Of a stretch of 64,000 nucleotides of DNA, positions 24,334 through 36,523 are shown piece by piece (positions within the stretch are counted from its first letter, which is position 1; the number at the start of each line of letters is the position of its first letter). The notes under the pieces are model-generated. The model did not search any database. It had not been told where the DNA came from and saw nothing but the letters and a program-made list of their open reading frames with translations. Source of the DNA: Tamarix chinensis (taxonomy: Eukaryota > Streptophyta > Magnoliopsida > Caryophyllales > Tamaricaceae); assembly GCA_030549775.1 (NCBI GenBank), contig CM060173.1, positions 33,414,110 to 33,478,109 on the forward strand. The letters run 5' to 3'. The translations under genes and the position numbers were made by a program.

Positions 24334-27300
24334 TGTAATCCCCCAAAATTTTATAAAACCCATATTTTAATAAATAACTTTTATTTGAAATAAATTAGCT
24401 TTTAAAATTATTTAGTTTAAGTATTTTGTGGATTTTTGAGTATATAAATGTGGGTAAGAGTATTTAATAAATTAAAAATAAATATTTTTTTATTTCATCA
24501 TATCATCTATATTTAAATAATTTTTCAAACTAATATTTTACTAAAATTATCCTTTTTGGACCAATATATTAAATTATATTGAATTAAATTATTAAATTAA
24601 ATAATTTAGCAAAAATATTACATTTTATTATTTTTTAAATTAAATTAAATTATTTCCCCTTTTTCCTTTTCCTTTCCTCCTCCTTTTTCTTCTTTTTCCT
24701 CCTTCCTCTCTTTTTTTCCTTTTTCTTTTTCTGGGTTCGGGCTACCACGCTTCCCATCCTTGCGCGCCTGGGTCGTTGGCCCATTCTCCCTCACCCAGCC
24801 ACACTAATGCCGACCCAACCCCCTTCCTTCTTTTCTTCCTCCCTTCCCTAGTGAGCGGGCCGGCCCAAATTCATTTTTCCCCCGTGCGCCGGCTTGCACC
24901 TCCCTCTCCCTCCTTTCTTTTCTTCTTCTTCTTCTCCACCTGCCTCAACATAGCAGCCCCAATCGGTCCCCTTCCCCATGACTGCCACCACCTGCAGCCT
25001 CCCTCTACCACCTCCTACAACAACTGCCACCACCTGCCTTCTTCCCCCTTCTCTCTCTCCCCTACCCTTTTTTTTCATTGTTTCGGAAATTGAGCAGCCA
25101 TGCACCCCATCCTGCATGGATCCCCTTTCCTTCCCTTTGTCACCTTCTCCCTGCCACCCTATGACACCCTACCCCCTAAACACTACCACCGACCGCCACC
25201 TATCCCCCTTACCCTCCTTCTTCTTTTTCTTATCCCCTTCAGCCATTTTCTGCCCATCCTTTCAAGCCCCTTACCCCATGACCTCCTCTCCTCTCTCATT
25301 TTCTTCCTCTCCCATTTCCACCCCTATTTTTGCATCACCACCACCCTCCGCCGCTCTATCCGCCTCACCAACCCCCTACACTGCTCCCCTCTACCCTCCA
25401 CCTCAACCTTACACCACCCCAATATTTCTCTCAAGCCATCCCGCAACCCTTCTTCCTCCCCACCTATTTTCTCTCCATTTGCCCCCTTCTTGGCAGTCCT
25501 CCTATAATGCCACCGATCGCCGCCTTCCGGCCGCCTCTATCATCACCCAACCCACCATTCAACTCCCTGCAACCTCCTCTATGATCCCCATACATTGTTT
25601 GGCCAAAACAAGCCCCCGAACCCCTTCATTTTTCCCTGCACTTTTTCTACCTTCTCAGACTCTCCACCTCGACCCACCTCGGCAGCCATCTTCGCCACCT
25701 TGCCGCCGCCATCACCGTCACTCTTGGCAGCCACCAACCCATCACCAGCCTCCACCTACACCCCCTCTTCACTCCTGCACCATCCCCTTGCCTCCAAACC
25801 TCCCCCATCTATCTTCTTTCCTAGCCCCAAACCTTTAACCCGAAAATAAGTAATTTTGCCTCCTTTAACCCCCTCTTCAAGACTCCCTCCTTTTTATTTT
25901 GCATGCAGCTCATGCTGTATGAGCAGATGAGTTGCTGCATGATTTAGAATTTTAGTACAACTTTTTTAAGGTATAATAGCATTTTAAGCTAAGTGTTTCA
26001 TTAATTAAATTTTATAAAGTTTTATGCTTGGATTCTTGTTTCTAACATGATAAGTTTTGATATAATTTTTAGGTGTTGATTTTGCTATTTAAAGCTTGAA
26101 TCTTTAATCGGGATACCAGTAAGATTCAATTATTTGCGGGATATAAGGTAATCGTTAAACCTCACTTAAATGCATGGATAAACGTATGTTTACACATTAG
26201 AATTTTTAATACATTATTATGTTTTATATATGGTTGTTAGTATGATTTATATGTTTGCTTGTATTGTTTAATAAAAAGGAAAGTATGCTCTTTTATGTGC
26301 TATGTGTGTAAATGTTGTCTAAGGGGAGGACTTGATTATTAATGAAAGTGTTAAAATACTTATCCATGTCATAATATGTTATTGTGACTATTTATGCATG
26401 AATAATATTATTATGAACCCTAGGGGCATTTTAGTAATATTTCTTATGCTAGATTATGGCCTAATATGTATGGGTGATAATAAGTATTATATTAAAATAT
26501 AATGGTTGGTGGAGTTGGATATTGTTAGTGGAGTATTAATATTATTATTCCATTTAGTAATGTTAATTTAATAAAAGTGATGTAATAAAAAGAGGTAAAG
26601 TGTTAATTTTGGAGGCAAAAGGGAAATATGGTAATTTTATGATTAAATGGAAAAATCGTAATTTTATAAGCAAAGGGGTATTATGGTAATTTTATAAGTA
26701 AAGGAGTATTATGGTAAGTTTGGGAGTAAAGGGTAAAGTGGTAATTTTGGGAGTAAAAAGGGCAATATGGTAATTTTATAAGCAAGTGGAAAAATGTTAA
26801 TATTATAAGTAAAGGGGTATTATGGTAATTTTGGGAGTAAAGGGTAATATGGTAATCTTGGAAAAGAAGGGCAAAATGGTAATTTTTTAAGGAAAGATAA
26901 AAATGGTAATTTTGGATGAAAAAGGGTAAAATAGTAATTTGTAAAGTAAAAGGGGTGTTATGGTAATTTTATAAGTAAAAGGGTATTATGGTAATTTTGT
27001 AAATAAAAGGATATTATGGTAATTTGGAAGTAAGGGGTAGAAGGGTAATTTTGTAAATTAAAAGGACATTTACGGCAAACTTGGGAGTAAGGGGTAACTG
27101 GGTAATTATGATAACAACGAAGGATAAGTTGGTAATGAAATTATGATTATAAAAGGGTAATTGGATAATTACAATAATAGAGAAGGGTAATTTGGTAAAT
27201 TAGCCGATAAAAGGGCATTATGGTAACTTATAATAATGGAGAAGGGAAATATAGTAATTATAAAAATGGAGAAGGGTAAATTAATAATTATAAATATGGA

Positions 27301-29229
27301 GAAGGGTAAATTAATAATTATAAATATGGAGAAGGGTAAATTGGTAAATTATAATTATGAAGAAGGGTAAATTAATAATTGTAATTATGAAGAAGGGTAA
27401 TTTGGGATTTATAATAATTGAAAAGGGTGAAATGGCAATTATAATAATTGAGAGGGGTAAAATGGTAATTATGATAAAGGAGAAGGGCAATTTAGTAATT
27501 TATCCAACTAAAGGGGCAATTTGGTAATTTAACCGACTAAAGGGCAAATTGGTAATCATTTAACCAACAAAAGGGGTAAAATAGTAATCATGATAATGAA
27601 GAGGGTAATTTGGTAATTTATCCAACTCAAGGGTAATTTAGTAATTATAACAAAGGAGAAGGGCAATTTGGTAATCTAACCAACCAAAAAAGGACATATG
27701 TTAAGCTTAACAATGATGAAGGGTGAATGGTGATCTAAAAAGTGTAGGAGATAATTTGGCAACCTAAAACGAGTAAGGGGTAATATGGTAATTTGTCAAG
27801 TAAGGAAGGGATGACTTAGCAATTATATAAGGGGTAAATGAGTAATTTGCACCTAACATGTTGTTGTGATTGTGAAATTTTATAATATGACTCAAATAAC
27901 ACTAATTAGCAAGGTAAGAGTATTTTATAATTAGTAAGTATTACAAGAACGAATCCTAATTTGGAATTATATGAGACTATGATGGCCTTAATGATTTCTC
28001 TATGTTATCTTGGATAACCGCCTGAATAAGAAATGACTAATGATATCCGAACGATTGAAAGTGAATAAGTAACTGATTATTGTGCTTTTTGTGATCACCT
28101 TTAATTAAGACACTAATACTTGAAGTGAAAGACCTTGAGATCGGGAATGGTGGCTCTTTAGGGGTCGCTATCCTAAATACATAGTATAGCCCACGATTAT
28201 TCTGGTATTTGCTGGTGTGCCTTTGTGCCCCAGCCAGGCCCTATATCTTACTCTATCTAGCTCTACGGACCTTGTTAGGGGGTATGCATACTTATGGATT
28301 AGGTGTCCTTGTCGGTAGGGTACTAAGTAGCTTTATGCACCAGTACGACCAGGGTACCTTTGTGTCCCTGGGTTCTTGATTGAAGGGTACTGAGTAGCTT
28401 ATATGCACCGGTATGACCAGTGTACCTTTGTGTCCCGGGTTCTTGATCTCCCATCCGAGGCAAATAAATGGAATTGTTGTGCTGATTAAAGAAAGAAAAA
28501 ATACTAATCATGAAAGTGAAAGATTATGAGCCGGCCTAGTTGAATTATGATATTGATTACCGATCCACCAGTTATAATAGTGGCCTAGGAGCGTGTTGCC
28601 CTGGCAAGTGATTATGAGTACCAATTCTCTGGATATAATAGTGGCCTAGGAGCATGTTGCCCTAGATGATGTTGATATATATTCCAATCCACCGACAATA
28701 ATAGTGGGGGTCCCGAGCTCAACAAAATCAGTCATGAATGTGAATAAGGTTATAGAAAAATGCTAATCACTTATAGTGGAATACCATGTGAGTCGGGGCC
28801 AGACCGGTCCACCGACGAATAATAGTGGCCAGGACCATTTTGCCCTGGAGACCAATCCACCGGCATATAATAGTGGTTAGGTGCTTTCTGCCCTATAAGT
28901 GACCGATCCACCAGCTATAATAGTGGGGTTCCCGCACTCACATGGATATAAAATATGAGAGTTGATTGAATAATAATGGACTAATGGCTTAAGGCCGAAG
29001 GTATCGATCATACATTGCGACCTATTGATATCTGATGTGATTGCTAATTATGTGAATGTTATATGTACACATCTTGTTATATATGTATATAGATTTGTAT
29101 CATGTGTGACATTACGGGCCTGCTTTTAAGTGTAATTTTAAAGGGTTACTCATTACCATAGTACTAAAGGGTTCCCTTTGTGGGGCCCATGCCTATTCAA
29201 TGGGCAGTGTCCCTTGTAGGTCATTTCAG
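24334..29229 (+). mobile_element. Long LTR (4.9 kb), 3' end missing, inside a Ulp1-like intron
   Basis: It begins TGTAATCCCCCAAAATT after the flank CACAT and is collinear with the LTR at 38417-43531 along nearly its whole length. Shared parts are a TATATAAATG box (24441-24450), a pyrimidine-rich tract (24650-25850), a segment closing in AAGGTAATCG (about 26146), a GGTAAT minisatellite (26580-27850), an ATAATAGTGG repeat block (28555-28930) and AATGGGCAGTGTCCCTTG (about 29199). Similarity stops near 29229, about 300 bp before the expected TGTTACA end, so the 3' end and its target duplication are lost. A 286-codon Pro/Ser/Thr-rich open frame at 24978-25838 lies in the pyrimidine tract and is best explained by composition. 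Confidence 0.82.
26580..27850 (+). repeat. GGTAAT minisatellite inside a long LTR
   Basis: Imperfect units of about 20-33 bp built on AAAGGGGTATTATGGTAATTTT. They include a perfect tandem run of a 30-bp unit (GAGAAGGGTAAATTAATAAT...) near 27278-27340. The same array, in the same position, is in the LTR at 38417-43531. Confidence 0.85.
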
Positions 29230-32200
29230 ATTTATAGTTTTTATGTCATTTAAGAATTATTATCATTTAATATTAAGTATAGTGTGAGAAACTAATAAGA
29301 TAATGTAATTAATATTTTATTTTTGTAGTATCCACACCAACAAGATAGGGTAAGTTGTGGATACTATATGATGATTTTTATGAAGGAAATCATTTGCAAA
29401 CATTAAGCGAGGTAAGGAGCAGTATTTATTTATTTATTTTAGTTCATATTAATTATGTTTATCTTTACACATTAATAAAACATGGTCTTTTCCATCTTGT
29501 GTAGGTGTATCAATATCATGACTTTCTTAATTATCAAAATAACAAGGTTAATGAAGTTAGGAAAGAATAGTTAGATTTTATTATAAGTTTTTATGATGAT
29601 TATGTGTGAAATCATGTGTAGCTTTAATTTTTTGTAATTCCATATTAAATATGAATGAAAAAGAATTTTTCTTAAGGCTTTGTATGCAAAGTATATAATC
29701 GTTTAGTCTAGTTTCATGTTGTTTTGGATGAGGCAAATACTTATAATACTAGTAAAATTATCATGGAAACATATAAAGATTTCTTGTAGAAAAAAAAAGT
29801 AATCTTAAAAAAATATTAGGAATGCATGATGGTTATGCATAAACCTTGTTGTGTCTACCCATACCATAGATAATATACAGTGGTTGGGACATAGAACCGC
29901 CGTGTAATGTAACACGTTAAACAATACATGGTGGTTCTGTACCATTCTAAAATTTACTATTAAAAAATTTCGTTCAAATAGAAAATTATATTCAAACATG
30001 AATGGGTTCTATCACTATAATTGATATAAGTCTGGTTGTAAACCATCTTCACACAAATTACAAGGAAAAAGTAAATCAAGATAATAGATTTGATAAATAC
30101 ATAATGAGGATACTTCATAACATAAGTAAGAGTTTAGAGTTTAATTCAAAAATGGAACCAAAATACATAAAGTAAATATTTTAGATGAAAATGATAAAGA
30201 AGGGAAAATGGTTTAAAAAATAACTAGATAACATAGCTCTTTGACTCCCCTACCCGAGCATGCTACGATATCACTCCACCCCAATTAGAGCATCGTAAGC
30301 AATGTAGTCATCTAATGGGTCCTCATTTATTTACATAGGCTAAAAAAGGGCCTCTGCTTATGGGAATGAGTAGCACTTATAATACGGATGATTAGTATAC
30401 CTCGTACTAAGAAAGGAAACCATACAGCTAAGAAAGGTCTCATAAGTTCATAAGACCACAACAAGAGATGACATGCACATAAGATGAACTTACTGATTTA
30501 TTTGTTACTCTCTAAACCGTATAGTAATAGTGTAGTGTTGATTGTTCATGATTTTATTTATGTTGGATTCAGGGACCCCATTATTCTCAATCGATGGATC
30601 GGTAATCAAGTACAACCCTAGGATAGAATGCTAACTAGTCCTAACCCACATGGTGTTCCACTGTAAGTAATTAGTTTATTATCAATAGTTATGATTATTA
30701 AATGTTTTAATTAACTCAAGTTCAAGATACCACTATTCTCAATTAGTGGAACGGTAACAAGGTATAACCCTAGGGCAAGACCTTCCCAACCACTATTCTC
30801 ATATAGTGGAACATATAACTGGCCCTATAATAAGTGATATTCCATTTTAAGTCATTAGTGTATTATTCATGCTTTATTTATTTCAAGGTCATCACACAGT
30901 CATGTATTCATACTCATATAAGGCACTAACCCAACACATACCCCAAAACAACCCTACTTCCCCTTAGAAACCCTAATCTCATAACTCTAGCATATTCTCT
31001 TCTCTAGTTCACATTTAGTCCCCAATTTTCCTAAAAATCTTAACACATTATTATGAACCACATATTCAAGATTCATGGTTTATTACCCTTATGTTACACA
31101 TTTGACAATATCCTACCCTTAGGGTTACTATTCCGGCCTCCACCAAAAATCCTAATTTCTCATACCTAGCATAGTCCCTTCTCTAGGGCTTAGTTAGTTC
31201 CCAAATTCAAATTTAATGCATAGAATGCAATTTTTAACCATTAAATCAAAATCATGGCCTAACCCCCACATATTGCACATGAGATAATAACCTACTCTAG
31301 GGTTATTGTTTGGGGCTCCTCTAAAAAACTTAATTTATCTCTTTAGTCATAACTATTTCCTTAAACCTTGTATGGCTACCAAATTTAATATACATTCCCA
31401 AAATATTATTATTGATATCATATCCTAAGGTTGAATTCCAACTCCCCCATCTTTTATATGTGATAATGACCAACCTCTAGAGTTACCACTTGGACCTTCC
31501 AAAGCCCTAATTTTACATTTAGGCCATAACTCTTTCCATAGAGCTCAAATGACTCCTCAAATTTGTAAGCCCACCCAATATTCCATCATTAACATTTTAT
31601 TCAATCCCCCACCTTATGAACATGTGATCATGACTCCACCCCTAGGATTTACTAATCACCCATGTGACCTTTCCCTTCTTTTATTGTAACACCTCCAAAC
31701 TTTACTATTGAAAAATTCTATTTTTAAAATTTATATATGGAAGCAAATACAGTAAATTTTAGGGTGCTACTGTCACACTTAGTAGTAGGCTAATTTCCCT
31801 CTATTGTTTCGATACCAAGTGTTAAGGATAAAAATGTACTTTGTACAAATTAAAAGCTATAATTATAAAATAGAGTAGTGTAATAGTTAGAATACAAGAA
31901 ATACAACCCACTAATTGTGGATACACTTTAAAGTCAATGAAAAGAGAATACAAGAGATTATAAAGAACTTACATAAACTTTTCCTAGATAGTCCTATACT
32001 CTTAACCCAATGAGTGAATCTTGAATAATACTTGTGAGCTAACCTGCAAATGTCACTGCCCATTGAATAAATAGAGGCCCAAGAAAGGAACCCTTTAGTA
32101 CTATGTACTGAGTAACTCTTTAGACAAGACTAATATGTAAGGCTTGCATGCAACACATAAAGTGTAACATATCAAACATATGAACATGGAATAATGCATA

Positions 32201-32424
32201 TATTAATTGAGATGCAATAATCATTCAAATAGCTACATGCATCAAGATCATATGCCACAAATACTCATTCACTTAGAAATAATAAAACTTACCAATGGAA
32301 CATCTAAGTGATACACTTTATAGTATAATTAGAGAGCCACATCATACTCAACAATGCACACCACACATTTAACTCATAAATAGGTCATAGGCCCATCAAT
32401 ACAATACCATACACCATCCATTAT

Positions 32425-32835
32425 GGTAGGCACAAAAAACTACTACCAAATCATAGGTAGGCTCAAAAGCTACTACCAAAACTCAAGTAGGCTCAAAGGC
32501 TACTACTGACACACAGGTAGGCTCAAAGGCTACTACCAAAACTCAAGTAGGCTCAAATGCTGCTACCAAAACATAGGTAGGCTTAAAGGATGATACTGAT
32601 ACACAAGTAGAATCAAATGCTACTATCAAAAATTAGGTAGGCTAAAAGTTTTCTAATGATATATAGATAGGATCAAAGGCTAATATTGATACACAGGTAG
32701 GCTCAAAAGCTACTATCAAAACTCAAGTAGGCTTAAAGGTTACTTCCAAAACTTAGGTAGGCTTAAAGGCTACCACCGATATACATGTAGGCTCAAAGGT
32801 TGCTACCAAAATTCAGGTAGGATCAAAGGCTATTA
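32425..32835 (-). repeat. Tandem repeat with an exact 30-bp period
   Basis: About 13-14 units of GTAGGCTCAAAGGCTACTAC followed by a variable CAAAACTCAG-like part, in strict 30-bp register. It lies in the minus-strand LTR just left of the CACTA insertion. I did not see this array in the other long LTRs. Confidence 0.85.
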
Positions 32836-33469
32836 ATGATATATACTAATAAACATTTTCATTTGATTATCACACACACTACAAAATAATTAACTTTTTC
32901 CAACAGGCCTTATCTGTTGGTAAAAGCCATATTTCTGTATGCAAAAGTTTTTACCAACAGATATTTTTCTGTGACAAATCTGTGGGTAAAAACTCTGTGC
33001 TTAAAAGTTTTACCCACAGATACGTAAGATCTGTTGGTATTAGTTGCTTATACCCACAGATATTTATCTGTTGGTAAAATTTATACCCACAATTATATCT
33101 GTGAGTAAAAGTATTAGCCACAAAATGATATCTGTGACTAAAAGTATTGTCCACAAAACAATATCTGTGACTAAAACTATAACCCACAAAAGAAAATCTG
33201 TGACTAAAAGTAGTATCCACAAAATTATATCAATTGCTAAAATTATATATATATATATATATTATCTGTTAGTAAAACGACAATAATGTCCATAACACCC
33301 GTTGTAGCAATATTTACTTATAACAATAACTTATCTTTATATAAAATATAGTACACCATACATAATCATCGTTCTTTAGTTTAACTATCAAAACAATAAT
33401 AGTCATATAGGTATAATATATATACAACTTGTAACCTATGCTAACATATAAGACATCTTCATTAACATA

Positions 33470-33563
33470 TCAAACACCATCCTCTTCATTCCCATCCTAT
33501 TTAGCATCTCCAACGACTTCTATGTATTCAATATTTTCTTTGATAATTATCAAGATTTATTCC
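33470..33563 (-). pseudogene. Last exon of the CACTA-borne module
   Basis: After a TTTTTTTCAG acceptor (33564) the minus strand holds a short exon with in-frame stops that ends DGNEEDGV-stop. It corresponds to the exon at 15978-16084 in the other CACTA element. The 5' counterpart of this module in the present element is the GC-rich tract at about 36100-36510 (minus strand). The captured ZYP1 exons lie between the two. Confidence 0.45.
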
Positions 33564-33942
33564 CTGAAAAAAATATGCACGTAACTTAATTAGATTAATA
33601 TAAATTCGCCTAGGATATTATTTAACTGGCGTGGTGTCTTTTAATATGCATGTAATTCCAAGTTTTTAACTTGCAATTTCAATTACCAATACCTACCTTA
33701 GCTATAAAAGTCCAACAACAATCAAATACTAGTATTAAAAATGAAGTGATTAGCACATAACCTCATTTCGAAACAACAATATGCTAAAAGTATGTTTGAG
33801 CTACTGAGTATGAGGATTAGAGGACATTAATAAATATGTAAAGTAATGAAAATACTTGTTATGGTATCAAATAAGTAAAGCAAGATTTGCAGGGTAGAGA
33901 GCAGTGGAAAGGAGGAACAATGTGTATCTTTCCAAAGCATAC

Positions 33943-34726
33943 CAAAGCACTATGTTCCTCCTGAATTTTCTCAAAGTGTTGCCGTGAATCTTCATTTCAT
34001 TTCTCAAGTCTAGCTTCACATTTCTTCTCCATTTCTACTATAATTTTGTCAGCTTGAAGAACAAACAACCTTCAATGCATGTGTCCACCAAACAGTACAA
34101 TAAAAAGTCATGGAAAATAGGGCAAACCTTTTTTTCTCATGGTTAATGATATCTTGCTTTTCTACCTCATACTTCTTCTTGATGTCGTTTATGGCCTGCT
34201 TAAAGAGTTATCATAGCAGCGAAAAACAATATAGAACTACTAAATTCATATTTGCATTGAGGTTTAACATATGTCGCACCTGATCATTCTTCTGAGATAT
34301 CTCCTTCAAATGTCGTGACAATTCTAACTGTTTACTCTCTAGCAATGAATCATACTGCTTTTTAGCTTCCCCAAGTTTACTTTCTGAAGCTGCCAACAAG
34401 GCTTGAATCTAGAAAAAACAATAATTATTGAAATAGTCCTATACTCGTCAATTTATTTTCCACAAAAATGGAATGACCTCGGCTCGTTGCTCTTCAAGTT
34501 GTTTCTCCCTTTCAGTATACTGCAGAATGAGTTGCTCTTTTTCTTCCAACATATTGCAGAAATTGATGGCCTGCTTCTCTAAAGCGTTAACTTGTTGGCT
34601 CTACTTTGCAATCTCCTTTTGCAAAAAGTCAGTGTCCTCCTCCTTCTTATGTATCTGTGCCTGCAGTCTCTCTATAATCTGCTTGTTCTCAGATTCTACT
34701 GTTGACAACTTCAGCTTGAGATCCTC
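33943..34726 (-). pseudogene. ZYP1: Captured fragment of the synaptonemal complex gene ZYP1
   Basis: Four consecutive minus-strand exons with intact GT..AG introns: 34726-34478, 34408-34280, 34195-34128 and 34052-33943. They encode coiled-coil sequence matching plant ZYP1, for example [18 protein letters not shown] followed by [17 protein letters not shown], then AINDIKKKYEVEKQDIINHE, and DSRQHFEKIQEEHSAL. ZYP1 is the transverse-filament protein that bridges homologous chromosomes in meiosis and controls crossover number. The fragment covers part of the long coiled coil upstream of the C-terminal domain. It is dead as a gene: TAG at codon 42 of the first exon, TGA after ARLEK in the last, and a shifted frame at the third exon's end. 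Introns are retained, so capture was at the DNA level and not through a spliced RNA. Confidence 0.9.
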
Positions 34727-36074
34727 CTGAAAGGTTAAGAATGCAGAGTGAGCATGATATTAAGGTTTGCTAAATTGTTTTAAGAAGGTTTTATGGTTGT
34801 AAAAGGAGATAATGCAGTATAATGATATTATATGAGAATCTTTAAGAGCAAAACCGAAAGGACCAACTCCATAACGCATGACCAAGAAGCTATCAAACCC
34901 TAAAGCTACTGTTATGGTAATCTATAAATGAAATAGGTAAAATAATAGGATATATTATACAGTGAACTTTATTAGCTATCAGTGTATCTAGCATGAAGAC
35001 ATCCAAGATTCAGCATGCTTATTCTTGATATTCATTCCTTAGGTTGGTCAAGCTACATACATTCAAATATACTACCTTGAGGTAGAGTACAATACCATGA
35101 TATATCTCTTGATTAAGTGAGCTAATGTAACATATATAAAGTAGGGCATGACATAAAACAATCTTTCAAGTAGCCAATTCAAGACTATTAGATATCGAAA
35201 CAAGGGTTTCAAAGCCCAAGACACAAAATTGGATAGTTCAAATCAATTAATTTCAATTAAAGGCAATACCATTTCAACTATTTCTATACATTCAAGTTAA
35301 GAAAAATAACCATACAAATGACCAACTTCATAATTTCACTTAAAATCTAGGATTTTAGGCCCGAAAATACAATTCGATTGAATTCTATTAATTTATTTAA
35401 ATTGAATGTTTAGAAATATATTTAGACATATTTTGTAACATAACATATAATCAATTGCTCAAAAATAATAAAAGAAATATCCAATTTAGCATAATTAGGG
35501 TTTTTGAGCCCGGAACGCAAATACGATCAATTCTTCCTAAAGTATATAAATTGACAGTTTGGAATTGTAATTAAATGTATTCTAATGTAATTTATATAAT
35601 CAATTGAATAAAACAACCTGATTACACAATCCAATTTAGACCCGCAAGAGTTTTGACCCAAAAATCCAATTCCAATCAATTTCACATAATTTTCCTAAAT
35701 CAATACTTTTGATATGAAATTAATACATTTCAAAAGATATTATAAAATCAATTGAGTAGAAAAACTCAATTATACAATCCAATTCCATTACACACGAATT
35801 TTGATCTAAAAAGTCAATTCCAATGAATTCCACATATATTTCTCAAATTGACGGTTCTAACATAAAATTAGATACATTTTAAAGCATAACATAAAATCAA
35901 TTTTCCCAAAATAGCTTAATCGGATGAATCCGAAAAATTCGGACACAACCCGGCCTAAAATCATATTTTCACAAATCAACCAAATGTACTGCAATTCACC
36001 ACTCTAAATTAATCATACAACATATATATACATAATTACACAATCAATTTAGCTTATCATAAGCTTATTCATAC

Positions 36075-36523
36075 TCAATTAATCAAAACAAGGGTTAGGG
36101 TTTTCAAAAATTTATACCAAACGAAACTAACAAATCTGAATGGGTGAAGGCCGGAGAAGATACGTCGAAGTTCGAGGATTGCTCGCCCGCAACTAGTGAG
36201 GCTCGTCGTGGCCGGAGGATGGCAGCACAACCTGTGCTGCTTCTCGTGGCTGTTGCTGCGCACAGCTGCTGGTTGTTGCAACGCTGCAGCTGGCAGGCAC
36301 AACAGTGGCGTGCAGTTGGAGTGGCGACACCGATGGTGGCCGACGGTCGGCAGTTGACAATGGAGGAGCTGGTGGCGACGTCGATGGGGCGCAGAGGCAG
36401 AGGGAAAGAGACTGTCGGGAAATAACAGAAGAGAAGGGAGAGAAGAAGAGAGAAAGGGAAAAGGAAGAGGGTCGGGGTCTGGGTTTTTTGTTTTTTTTTT
36501 TTCAAATACACATATATAAATAA
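36075..36523 (-). pseudogene. GC-rich first-exon-like tract of the CACTA-borne module
   Basis: This minus-strand tract is much richer in G+C than its surroundings and is followed by TTTGTTAGTTTCGTTTGGTATAA and then a long AT-rich intron-like stretch. The same join occurs on the plus strand at about 13570-13600 in the other CACTA element. A 135-codon open frame exists, but it lacks a recognisable domain and the counterpart does not share its protein sequence clearly, so it is more likely leader or promoter-proximal DNA than a conserved protein. Confidence 0.35.

Larger units (their letters stand above)
23961..29570 (+). pseudogene. Ulp1-like (C48) peptidase pseudogene of a CACTA element, split by an LTR
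   Basis: Three exon remnants are visible. Exon 1, 23961-24286, follows TTATTAG and contains MAPQYLLLAPSSFDTH, a stop, then VLMILQPSLGTIYWMHSI. This is the Ulp1 core with the catalytic His kept, the next Trp turned into TAG, and the catalytic Asp position (YWMD in relatives) changed to His. Exon 2 starts at 29329 after TTTTTGTAG and reads YPHQQDRVSCGYYMMIFMKE, retaining the Gln and the catalytic Cys. Exon 3, 29505-29570, ends NKVNEVRKE-stop. Such domains are common in the C-terminal half of CACTA-encoded proteins, where they resemble SUMO proteases. The intron between exons 1 and 2 holds the LTR at 24334-29229. Not functional. Confidence 0.75.

Noticed and set aside
24978..25838. 286-codon open frame, Pro/Ser/Thr-rich, as a gene
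   Set aside because: It lies in the pyrimidine-rich tract of an LTR. The collinear copy at 38861-39702 has the frame broken, and other frames in the same tract are open too, so composition explains it.
32425..32835. CRISPR-like array from a regular 30-bp period
   Set aside because: Units are directly adjacent with no unique spacers, in a plant LTR. It is a simple tandem repeat.
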